Part shown: positions 46,986 through 57,215 of the stretch, piece after piece
Position numbering within the stretch: the first letter of the stretch is position 1
Layout: every line of letters begins with the position of its first letter
Assembly (NCBI RefSeq): GCF_011075055.1
Contig: NC_058155.1
Coordinates: 9,085,537-9,149,536, forward strand
From: Mangifera indica
Lineage: Eukaryota > Streptophyta > Magnoliopsida > Sapindales > Anacardiaceae
Length of the DNA: 64,000 nt
Direction of reading: 5' to 3'
The notes under the pieces: generated by a model
What the model was told of the DNA's origin: nothing
Seen by the model: the letters and a program-made list of their open reading frames with translations, nothing else
Database searches by the model: none
Program-made: the position numbers and the translations under genes

Positions 46986-47617
46986 TTGTATTTCACAAAA
47001 TTGTGTTATTAATTTGTTGACATATTGAAATAAATCAAAGCATAAGAAATATTTTCGTCACTTACTTCCTCCATGGATTTTATTTTCTTTTACGTTAATG
47101 AGAAACAACGTCGTGAACTTTTTAGATGCAGATTCAGAGCACTAACCTTTCGGGAGAAAAGTTCAAATCCCCTCATATCAAAAATGGAATTTCTGGCTGA
47201 ACAGAGTTCTTTAGTTTGAGGACAAAGGGTAAAACCTTAAGCAAAAGAAGACAGTGAAAATATATATTAATACTTATTTACATGAATGAGAGGAAGAGAT
47301 CTAAATTTTAAAACGTCTTTACCCCATCTAACTTTTCTTTTGAATCGTCTGCTTTTGAGTATATACGGGTGTTTGCCTGACAGTAAAAAGCTTAAGTTGG
47401 TCACATCATTATTCATTCACAAATACTGGATAAATTGCTGGGAATATAAAATGCAGTACCACGCATAGCTGGTAGGCTCCTTGAGTACTAGTGCCAGCAT
47501 CTCTTAGAACTTCTAGTTTCATAATGAGTGCAAGATTGCCCTGCAAAACAAATTTGTCTATGTGGTAGGGGTAATTACACACACACACAATAAAAAGGGA
47601 ACTATTTGTTTGCTAAC

Positions 47618-47937
47618 GATTCTGATTTATTGATTGGGACCTTCGCTGGTCGAATGGCACCATTGTCAGGTTTTTGTTCAGATTCTGGAGCCTCAATGAC
47701 TGACGACTTGCTTCCTCCAATGTCAAACTACCGACAACAGATCAGAATCAATAACCCACTTCAATTTACAGTTACATGATTCTGATTTATTGATTGGGAC
47801 CTTCGCTGGTCGAATGGCACCATTGTCAAGTTTTTGTTCAGATTCCGGAGCCTCAATGACTGACGACTTGCCTCCCCCAATGTCAAACTACAGACAACAG
47901 ATCAGAATCAATAACCACAGTTTACAGCTACATGATT
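47618..47937 (-). repeat. 160-bp tandem duplication containing a CCR4-locus exon-like piece
   Basis: Two head-to-tail units, starting 47618 and 47778, share GATTCTGATTTATTGATTGG and ATCAGAATCAATAACC with few differences. On the minus strand each has a GTAG acceptor followed by an open stretch, FDIGGGKSSVIEAPESEQKL in one and FDIGGSKSSVIEAPESEQKP in the other, continuing DNGAIRPAKVPINKSES. Substitutions between units keep both frames open. The peptide lies where CCR4 proteins have the VEFNKAAQS-to-ALNRLVKD region, but the resemblance is weak. Confidence 0.8.
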
Positions 47938-49796
47938 ATACCCACAGTTTACTGTCTCTTTACCTCAGAGCTTTCTTCGATCTTTTTGAACCTGTTAGCA
48001 CAGTAAAATGTGACACACTCACCATTTGAAAGTCATCTATGTCTCCCTGTTAGAGTCAGACAATTAACAATATAATTTGCTTATCAGATAAAAGTTAAAA
48101 CAGCAAGTCATATTTCGTCACGCTCTTTCACCATCATTGAGAAAATCATGAGATATGACTAACACCAACATATATCAGAATAATGCAGAGCTACATGGGC
48201 AGAAAATTGCATAAAGGTGCTAGCTCTTCATGATTCTAACTTCATATGAGTCAGAGCAGCCATCCAAGCTCTAGCAAGCCAGAAATTGTGGTGGATTTAT
48301 GAATGAAATTGAACTGGAGGTTACTATCTTAGAAAAATCATGTGTAGGACAACAGCTTGCAATTGAGATGTTAGAGATTATACCCCGTTACTGGTCTCAT
48401 TCTTGCACGTAACTGAAACTGAGTAACCGCGTGCTGTCAGCCTGGGTTCAAAGAAGTTCTCCGAATCATATATTTGCAACTGTTCAACCATTACGGAGTA
48501 TGTGTGTTATGAAAACTGATATTCCACAAGACTCTACCAAGATCATTACTCGAATAACATAATCCAGAAAGAACATATCTATGAAAAAGTGAAACATAAA
48601 AATTCACCTCTTGAGGACAAATGATATCTGCGTTATAATTCGTGATCTCAGGGAGCAAATTTAGTAGGCGGTAAGCCCAGTTAATGGGCAATGCCTTACA
48701 GTTTTTGTACGTTGTACTCGAGTTGTTGCCCATGACAGGCAAACGAGAATGAATGTTATATGACAGCACGCTAAATGTTTCATGTGCATCATCGGAAATT
48801 TGAGCTCTCCGATTGATGTTCTGAGATGGCTCAAGGCTTTCTAAATGAATCATACTACGAGTTTTCTCAGTAGACGGATAATCTGACACCAAATTACAAT
48901 ATATTGACTCCTCATCAGTCGGAAGACCGGCCATTGCATAGATTTCCAGCTTCAGACGGAAATCCTTATCTTTTGCTGCTTCTCTGTACCTGCGCATCTC
49001 TGTAATGTTATATTTCTGAAAATTGATAAACAATTGTTAATTGCCAACTTGTTATTATCAAGAAATAATAGCCTTTTCTCATACAATAAATTTCTAGTGT
49101 GATCACAGCCAATAAATTCATTTTTATTCTTGTCAAATTAAAGAAACTGACAAATTTCAGAAACATTGATATTGAAGATGAAGAAAATGATGAGTAAAAC
49201 AAAATTCAAGAAACAGAAAGTTGTAGCCTGCAACAAAATCAGTTCCTCATTTAGCTCAAACAAAGATATCAAACAGTGAGATATTACGCAGGTACATCTA
49301 TAAGCAAATAAAACAGTGAGAAAGATATCAAAAGAAACGAACTCTTGAAACGGAGGTAATGTGCGTATCGGAATCTTCCACTAGCGGCGGAGGAAAAATT
49401 TCGTAGCCAACTGCTGGAGCAAGAAAACGAGTTAGAGTTTTGTTGACAACTGAGGGACAGAGAATCAAATGACGGAGATTCTTGGAAATGAAAGGTTATA
49501 TAAGTAGTGAAGTTCGTTATCAAGTGGCACGGAGATCTTGTTAGTTAGATTACTGCCATTATGTGTGAAATTTTGTTCCAAAAATTAAATAGAAAAAGAC
49601 AAATTTATGATTTATTAAAAATTGTTTTTTTTTTTTTTACCTCAAAAAGGTCATTTGGCATGAGCCATGACCAACTGTACGGATCATGTGCAAATAAACC
49701 TTCTTTGGTCCCACACAACCCTTCCATTTTCCCGCGCTTATTTTCAGTTCTTCAAAATTCAAATATCAGAAATGTAGAAGAGTCACGGAGGCAGAG

Positions 49797-50087
49797 ATGG
49801 AGAAGAAAGACCAAAGTGTGAGATCTCAGGTTGCAATAAGGTGTGCCAAAGCCGCGATTCTGCTTTATGCGTTGGCCAATCGCCATTCGAAAGCTACAAT
49901 CAACAACGAAGACGAGGAAAAGGAGATGCTGAAGAGAGAAATAGAAGATCTGAAGGTGGAAATGGCCAGGGAGCGAATGAAGACTAAGAAAATCAATCTT
50001 TGCAGCTTAGTTGAGGTGGCTCTTCAGGTATCGGTTGTGTTGTTTGTCTCTAGTTTCTTTTTAATGCTAGCATTCAAGCCGAACTGA
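49797..50087 (+). CDS. Small coiled-coil membrane protein, 96 aa
   Basis: A single-exon open frame begins MEKKDQSVRSQVAIRCAKAA. Residues about 15-27 are mildly hydrophobic. Residues 38-67 (NEDEEKEMLKREIEDLKVEM and on) form a charged heptad-like coiled coil. Residues 72-93 (LVEVALQVSVVLFVSSFFLM) form one membrane helix near the C-terminus, as in tail-anchored proteins. No signal peptide is evident. The start lies in a purine-rich context (GGCAGAGATGG). It resembles short plant-specific proteins of unknown function. It is divergent from the CCR4-like pseudogene, about 330 bases from that locus's apparent 5' end. No function is assigned. Confidence 0.65.
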   Translation: MEKKDQSVRSQVAIRCAKAAILLYALANRHSKATINNEDEEKEMLKREIEDLKVEMARERMKTKKINLCSLVEVALQVSVVLFVSSFFLMLAFKPN

Positions 50088-50920
50088 ACAAATTGTGAAG
50101 GTTAGAATGAGCTATTTACATCAATCTCATCCAACTCCGTAGCTCATTCTAGTACTAGAGAATTGTATTTGGTAGTGTTTCTTTTCTGAACACCATTAAA
50201 TGCTTTCTCTTTCAAATTTCAGTAAGAATGATAAATGGTTCTTTTCTGCTCTCTCTATAAGACCTACATGATTGATTTTTCTAAACATGATTTCTTGTAT
50301 AATTCCTCCCCTGGATTTTGGCACCCCAATCATAAATGAAGTTAGATTTTGGCACAACTATACATTCTAATCCCCTGAAAGACTCCAACAGGAAAAGGAA
50401 CCAAGAAATAATGGAACTTTGAAATTGAATTACTGTCAGCTTCCATAAACTCAAGTATTGGAAACAAGAACAAACAAATTTTGGCCAGGAGTTTGTTTAA
50501 GCATCGGATTAAGCCTTAAATGATTCACTTAGTTCTCTAGCATCTATCATTTCTGGATTTTAAAAATAAATTACATCCCTAATTTGATGAGTTTTGAATT
50601 ATAATGAGTAACTTTATGATGAGCAGGCAATATCGCTCAAACATGACAATATGGCAATAAACGTTAAAGGGAAGTCTTTGTGTGATTGACTGCACTGTAG
50701 TAAAGGTAAGGCATAGTGATGGCCAATGGATACAAGGTATTATGGTGGTATCACCTAAGGGTGAGAAAAAAATGGGAACCGGCCAATCAGTTTGGGCATG
50801 ACACTATGCGCATTGTATTCAAGCCGATCGTTCGATTAAGTATAGGATTTAAGCTCAATGGTTATCGATTTGGGTTCGCATAATTTTATGGGCGCAAATA
50901 AATTTTAATCTTTTAAAAAT
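50088..50920. other. 3' flank and intergenic region
   Basis: Probable 3' UTR of the small membrane-protein gene to about 50.24 kb, then sequence with no supported gene. Confidence 0.5.
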
Positions 50921-51611
50921 GGCCAAAAGACATATTCTTACCTGAGGTTTATTGAAAACTCAAGCTGAAACTTAGTATTAAAAACTTTAACTCCTATTAC
51001 TCATAAACGAAAAATTAATAGAATCAGTTAATTTTAATGGTAAAATTATTATATAATCATAATATATTAAAAATCATAAAATTTATCTTATTTTTTTTCT
51101 TAATTTAGAGACTAACAATTTTTTCAAGATTAAGCTTTCAAAAGTTATATTTTTCCTCTTAGGGTTTTATTTTTAACTCATTTTCTCCAGTGTCTGAAAT
51201 CCAATTGTGACTTCTCTTTCTCTATCGTCGACGATCTTTGAAAACCCCTCTTCTCCTGTTTGATGACTTCCTCGAGATTGAAAAAGATGGATTTTCAGAG
51301 ATCGTCAGTGATAAGAAAAAGAGATAACGGCTGAATTTTGGTCGTTGGAGAATATGAGTTGAAAATGAAACCCTAGGGGAAAAATCTAACTTTTAAAGTT
51401 TAATTCTGAGATAAAATGTTAGTTTTCTAAATCAAAGAGAAAAATAAGATAAAATTTTATTATTTTTAATATATTATGATTAAATGAAGATTTTACTCTT
51501 AGAATTAACTAATTCTGTTAATTTTAATAACACATGAGTGGAAACATGGTTTTCAATACTTAATAAGCATTAGTGTTCAACATACCTTGGGTTAGAATAA
51601 GTCTTTTGGCC
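50921..51611. mobile_element. Non-autonomous Mutator-like element, copy 3 (691 bp)
   Basis: Begins GGCCAAAAGACATATTCTTA and ends CCTTGGGTTAGAATAAGTCT plus TTTGGCC, the same termini as copies 1 and 2. Flanks TTTTAAAAAT and TTTTAAAAGT are consistent with a slightly diverged target duplication. The interior shares the CTTAGGGTTTTATTTT and AACCCCTC-type words found in the other copies. Confidence 0.75.
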
Positions 51612-51644
51612 TTTTAAAAGTTTTTGATAATTTCGGAAGAGTAA

Positions 51645-51808
51645 TATTATATATATTTATCTCAAATACACAAATAGATATACATTTATATGTTTTATCA
51701 CGTGATTGAATATTATTTCACCCTTAATTTAAAATCACTCAATCACATGATAATACATATTAAATATATATTTATTTATATATTTAAAATAAATACATAT
51801 AATTTTAT
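51645..51808. repeat. Foldback MITE-like repeat, best-preserved copy
   Basis: The inner arms ATCACGTGATTGAAT and CTCAATCACATGAT are inverted. The outer arms TATATTTATCTCAAATACAC and ATATTTAAAATAAATACATA also pair. Total length is about 160 bases and the structure is a near-complete palindrome. Confidence 0.7.
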
Positions 51809-52366
51809 TATTTACTCAAATGGAGGCACAATCTCATTGAGCTCAATACCAATAAAGTCAAACGTAACCTAAATACTAAACTCAAGGATAAGCACATGGA
51901 ACCTACTAACTTGTAAAACAATTAGAAAGATAATTAATAAGTGAAATTAAATTAGCTTTTTTATACTTTAATGCTTTGGCTAATCAATAGTTTCCATTCT
52001 AGTAATATTATAATATAATAACATATTGAGTGACGGTAATTTCCAAAAAATTGTGACGATTTTCGAAATTACTCAAAATATTGTGTTTCAACGAATTCTG
52101 GAAAAGATCAGTGAAATATTGAAAATAAACCAGTAAAAAAATAATAATAAAAGAAAATCCAGGAACGAAAAACCAGCTCGAGGTCTCTACTTTCTAGGTA
52201 GGGACTTCTACAATGTGAGGCGATGGTAGCGAGGCAACGGCAAGGGCAAATCCGCCATTTTAATTCTGTAATACTCCATCTTCACCTCTAAACCTCTCAT
52301 AAACCAATTCAATACCTCTAAACCTCTCATAAACCAATTCAATACAACACTCCTAAAGCACCCAGA
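51809..52366. other. Intergenic region and 5' leader of the carrier gene
   Basis: No gene to about 52.2 kb. A direct repeat of AATACCTCTAAACCTCTCAT plus AAACCAATTC occurs twice (about 52281-52345) in the likely 5' leader just before the start codon at 52367. Confidence 0.5.
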
Positions 52367-54806
52367 ATGCCAGGATTTGACCTCTGGTTCAATAATTCCC
52401 TTACCAATGACCAATTTCAAACCCCATTTCACATCAATTCCGGCTCAGATTCGAGTTCCTTTACGACCGGCGGCTTATTTCTCGAACCCACAGATTCTTC
52501 TTCGTTTCTTCGTTTCGTCCCATCAAAAACTTCTTCAATTGGCTTTTCTTCCTCTTGTAAACACGTGGTTTCTGGGATTCCGAGGCATGAAGCTTGTGTT
52601 GCATCCATGAACAGTGGCTTTTTTTTGTCAGTTAGCTTGAGAAGTGATGGGCTCGTTCCGGAACCCAAGGGGTGCTTTGTTCACAGTGAAGATAAAGGTC
52701 CTGAGGAAGCGGCGAAGATTGAAGCGAACAATGTTGTGATTGAAGCCAATGAAAAGAACAGGAAGGTCAGGGTACGTGGACGACCTGCTATGAACGCCAC
52801 TAAGCATTTGTGGTCTGGAGCTATTGCTGCTATGGTTTCAAGGTTTGTGTGGGACAAAATCTGAAATTCTTTGTGATTTATTGTTACTGAACTTGAAGCT
52901 AAAATTCAAGTACCTTAATAATTGCTTAAAAATTAAAGAATTTCAAGGCTTAATTAGATTTTGTTTTTGGGTCTTATACTGGTTGCTAATTAGCTAATTT
53001 GTGTATGATTGATTATTGGGTTTCAGAACTTTTGTTGCGCCACTTGAGAGACTAAAGCTGGAATATATAGTTCGTGGTGAACAGAGACATCTTTTTGAGC
53101 TCATCAAGTCAATTGCAGTTACTCAAGGAATGAGAGGTTTTTGGAAGGGAAATTTTGTTAATATCCTTCGCACAGCTCCATTTAAAGCCGTAAATTTCAC
53201 TGCTTATGATACCTACCGGAAGCAGTTGCTTAGATTTTCTGGGAATGAGGAAGCTACAAATTTTGAGAGGTTCATTGCTGGTGCTGCCGCTGGCATTACT
53301 GCTACTGTACTCTGCTTACCTCTTGATACGGTATGTGGGAGTCTCAGATTTTGTTCAATATTATTGTTTGATTACGTTACCTTAATTGCCTGCATTTGAG
53401 CTTCATGACTTGTCTTAATGGTTAGTGGTGTTGAAGTGTAACTTGTGGCTCAATGTTGTTTTCTTGCTTAAGAGTGAGTTTTCTTTGGGATTTAGACTTC
53501 AGGCAGCTGTATATGTTGATAATTATATGACTCATCTGTTTTACTCTGTAAAAACTGTAATTTGATTGTCATATGTTCCAGATACGGACAAAGATAGTGG
53601 CACCGGGTGGGGAAGCTTTGGGTGGTGTGATTGGTGCTTTTCGCCATATGATACAAACTGAGGGGATTTTTTCCCTTTATAAGGGCTTAGTACCCTCTAT
53701 TGCAAGCATGGCGCCTTCAGGTGCTGTTTTCTATGGTGTGTATGATATATTGAAATCTGCTTATCTGCATTCACCAGAAGGCAGGAAAAGGATTCAGAAA
53801 TTGAATGAGCAGGAGCAGGAACTGACGGCTTTTGATCAGCTGGAGCTGGGACCTATCAGGACATTACTATATGGGGCTATAGCTGGTGCTTGTGCTGAAG
53901 CTGCTACATATCCCTTTGAAGTTGTAAGGAGACAGCTTCAGATGCAAGTTCAATCAACCAAACTGAGTGCGATGGCAACCTTTATCAAGATAGTTCAGCA
54001 AGGAGGAGTTCAAGCTCTCTATGCAGGACTTATTCCCAGCTTACTGCAGGTATAGCGATAAGGTTTAAACACAGCAAACTCATCATGATTGTTTGTCGCA
54101 CTTTACACCAACTATGTGTGCCATTGTTGTAGAAATGTGGTGTTGGAGTATTAAAATGAAAACTTATGTAGCTAAAATCGATTTTCACCTTTGAAGTCTT
54201 TGATGAATTGGTGCCACCAGCTCCTGGGTTAAAATTTTTTATATGTAACTTCTTATGCCTTATCCATTAACATGACAAAAATCATGTTATTATCATTGAC
54301 TTAAAAATAACAAAAATTGTTGACCAAGTCTCAAATTACTCTTTAAAATCAGGTTTGCAATTGCTTTGAGATGCTCCAAATGGATGATCGGGCAAACTGA
54401 AAATTTCTTACTTGTTCAATTCTGAAAGCATAGTGGTTTATCTCACAGAGTTTTCTATTTTAGATGTGAATTATACATGCATTTGATTAACTAGATTTAT
54501 GAATGGAAAAAATATCTTGTAGCTATAGCAGGCTTTGCTTCGTTAGGCAATTCTTCAATGTGTCTTACTGCTTTTGCAATCTGATTGAATTCTACTGTTT
54601 TAGCATGTTATCTTTCACATATCATTATAGATATTGAGGTTTTTTTTCTTTTAATGTGTTGTTTAATGGTAATTAACCAAGATAGCTGTTATGTTCATTC
54701 AAATATTCATATAATCAAATATATTTTGCATCTGCAGGTGCTTCCTTCTGCTTCAATAAGTTACTTTGTCTATGAGTGTATGAAGATAGTTCTCAAAGTG
54801 GAATGA
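52367..54806 (+). CDS. BTL-type mitochondrial carrier family protein, probable adenine nucleotide carrier, 438 aa
   Basis: Four exons: 52367-52842, 53027-53330, 53582-54049 and 54738-54806, all GT-AG, closing at 438 residues. The first 130 residues (MPGFDLWFNNSLTNDQ onward) are a Ser-rich extension, as in Brittle-1-like carriers. Three carrier repeats follow, each with the signature Px(D/E)xx(K/R): PLERLK in repeat 1, PLDTIR split across the exon 2/3 junction, and PFEVVR in repeat 3. Six membrane helices are expected; WKGNFVNILRTAPFKAVNF and YKGLVPSIASMAPSGAVFYG are typical second-half repeat motifs. The family exchanges nucleotides or related substrates across the mitochondrial or plastid inner membrane. 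Assignment to the BTL1/2/3 group is by overall pattern, and substrate and organelle are inferred. Confidence 0.9.
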
Positions 54807-57215
54807 ACAGAAACAATGGGTCCTCCAGAGAAACAACTGGTAGGAGTTTATGTAAAATCACACAATTTATAGATTCAAAGTAGTATGAATTAGTCTATCA
54901 GCCATTTACATTTAGCAGTTAATATTGGCATTAGTATACCAAAATATTTTTAATTTGCCATTTACATTTAGTGGTTTCTATTAGTATCACTAATAGATTT
55001 TTTTGCCACAAAACTAAGAAATGAAGTTCTTTAACAATTTAACTGCCACTTTCCTAATTCATCTTCTCATGTTTGATCCTTCAGTCATTGACTGAATATG
55101 ATTTTCATACTTTAGAAAACTGATGTTGGTTATGACATGATATCTTTTAATCTTCGAAGCTGATCATGCTTGGTGGAGCATGGCGATGTTGTCTAAGATG
55201 TAAACAGTTGCAATTGCACTATGAACTAGTTTGTCCTCTTTTTTTTTTTTTTTTAAAGTTTTTATTTTCTATAACTTGAACATCTTTCGCTTGGAGGCAG
55301 TTTTGGGAATTTATGCTGATATGCTGAAGTTTACAGGATGTTTATAATAACTCCTGCATCCAATTCTTATCAGAAGTTGTGCAGCTGAAAATTTTTGGAT
55401 TCTTGAGGGATATAAATTGACCCTGATGAATTACAGAAGAGTTACTTCATATGTCGTTTGTACTTCTGTATTTTAACATGGCTTTGAATCAAACTATCAG
55501 ATCACATCCTTTTCTATCAAACTCGATTGGTGCTTTTCTCTCTAAGCTCTCGCTCATGAATCAATGGTTCAGGGGATTGCGAGCAATACTGTTCAGGCAG
55601 ACCCCAAGCTGGCGAACCCATCTGTTCAACATATACTTAACATAAAGAGCACCAAACGTGTTTGAACATTAAAGTGAATGATCCTTCCATTGCTGGAACT
55701 CATGTTGGCCTATTACCGGGTTTTGACGGACCCCATTTCCCGGCACATGGCCGTCCAGGTGTTTTTGTAGAAGATCAGAAAAGGTTAGTATCATTTCTTC
55801 CAGTCACCCGTAACGCCCGGATTTCACTGGACTTATATATAGTAGCAGCTTGAAGCTTTCACGCTCCCCACTCCATGGAGGCAGCTCATGCACCGAAAGT
55901 AAAAGTGCTAGTTAAGGTATATTGAATTTTAAAAAGGGGCTGTGATCTAGACCATTTGGAAATTAACGATCGCGCATAGAAACGTGGGCAAGTCTGGATT
56001 CAAAAAGTGGGCCGGATCCAGGAATAGGTCGGCCTTTGGGAACCTTTCATTTTCAACTAATGCATTATAGAAGAAGAGAGTTTTTTAGTTAGACTAATAA
56101 GAGCTTGGTTCAACAAATAGGGTGGTTGGAGTTTGATTTTCATTTCGGTTCAAACGAACTTAGCATTAGTTTAGTTTAGATAAACTTTAGTTTAAATAAA
56201 CTTAAGTTCAAGTCCCGGTATAAAAGTTTTATATTATCGAGTTTAAATTTGAATTGAAAAAGTGTTAATTCGATAAACTTACAAGTTATAAAAATTTCAA
56301 TTCAAATACATTAAAATGTCATTAGTTTAACTAATACGTATTAAAATGATATCGTTCTAATATATTTTAACTTAATTATAATGGTAAATTAAGTTTAACT
56401 CGAGCTTAATTGTATACTATAATTAAACTCAAGTCAAATTTAAACTCTACTCCTTCCAACTAAATTAAGAAAATTTGTATTCAAATTTATTTTTTTCAAA
56501 TTGAATAGAATTTTAACTTGATTCAACTGAATCCACCTCATCTTAGATGAAACTTGAGTGAGAGAGTCAGAGCGATGATGACGTAATTATATACTGTGAA
56601 AATTAATTAAAATTCAAGAATGAGGGAAATTGTGGTTGTAGATTCACAATCTTTGCGAAATTGGAGCTGTTGACCGACCTGAGCCTTGTGTCGGAGACAT
56701 TAATTTTTTCTTACCGATAATTCGCTACACCCAACCTGACCGAGCCCATAAAGAAGTGGGGCCCACTCCTCAGCCCACAGATATCCATCCCACCGAGCAT
56801 TTTTCAATTTTCCCGCATCTAAAGCACGGTCCGATGCTATAAGGATCTGTGATTCTCTTCGGAATTTAGCGAAGTCTGAGTAATTCTACCACAGGAAAAA
56901 TAGCAGAGTTAGTAAAAGATAACAGGCGAAATGATATTATTTTTTTCTCGGAAATGACCTTTCAATGGCATGTTATGGAATAAAGGAATTTTAATTTTGA
57001 AAAATTGAAGTAAACTAGTTAATTTTTCACAACTCCTTCGTACGTGTGAGTTATAGAAGGGCATTGCATAAATGCCTAACTTATTCCGTCTCTCGCTCTC
57101 TTTCTTTTTAAATCACAAATTGAATTCCCACCAAGTTTCTTCGCCACGCTTTATCATCATCAATTTTCTCCAACACTTGGCACCAAAACCCTATTCTTTC
57201 TCAATCGCCGATGCC
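54807..57215. other. 3' flank of the carrier gene and intergenic region
   Basis: The 3' UTR may extend to about 54.9 kb. A GC-richer island at 55.45-55.92 kb has open frames (55451-55645 and 55662-55853) that I cannot assign. It ends in ATGGAGGCAGCTCATGCACC followed by an AAG-GTATAT donor-like site. From 56.0 to 56.55 kb the sequence is AT-rich and repetitive (AAACTTAAGTTCAAG, TTTAAATTTGAATTG). The leader of the TMEM135-like gene begins after about 57.05 kb. Confidence 0.45.

Larger units (their letters stand above)
45365..49470 (-). pseudogene. Decayed CCR4-like deadenylase (endonuclease/exonuclease/phosphatase family)
   Basis: Exon-like pieces occur in correct minus-strand order. 49015-48608 encodes TFSVLSYNI, WAYRLLNLLPEITNYNADII and the catalytic-type CPQE. 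48479-48384 encodes LQIYDSENFFEPRLTARGYS. At 48050-47960, CVTFYCANRFKK is readable only out of frame. 47540-47460 encodes GNLALIMKLEVLRDAGTSTQ. 46105-45994 includes SFVHELLLR. 45769-45640 encodes EPLFTKFTSEFYGTVDYVLY. 45485-45365 has LELLDRQSLGN and then, in another frame, WSSDHIALMATF. These follow plant CCR4 homologs 1/2, which shorten mRNA poly(A) tails. At least two frame breaks, an uncertain start, a missing NTH-type exon and a transposon insertion between pieces argue for a pseudogene. A fragment near 49.35-49.47 kb (VGYEIFPPPLVED) may be an N-terminal exon. Confidence 0.8.

Noticed and set aside
55451..55853. Two open frames in a GC-richer island after the BTL-like carrier
   Set aside because: Stretches such as GTHVGLLPGFDGPHFPAHGR look protein-like, but no family, start context or splice partners could be found. 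Noted only as an unassigned island.
57072..57215. Upstream in-frame start of the TMEM135-like gene
   Set aside because: The additional 48 residues are leader-like and not typical of the family, so the Met at 57216 was preferred. Not fully excluded.
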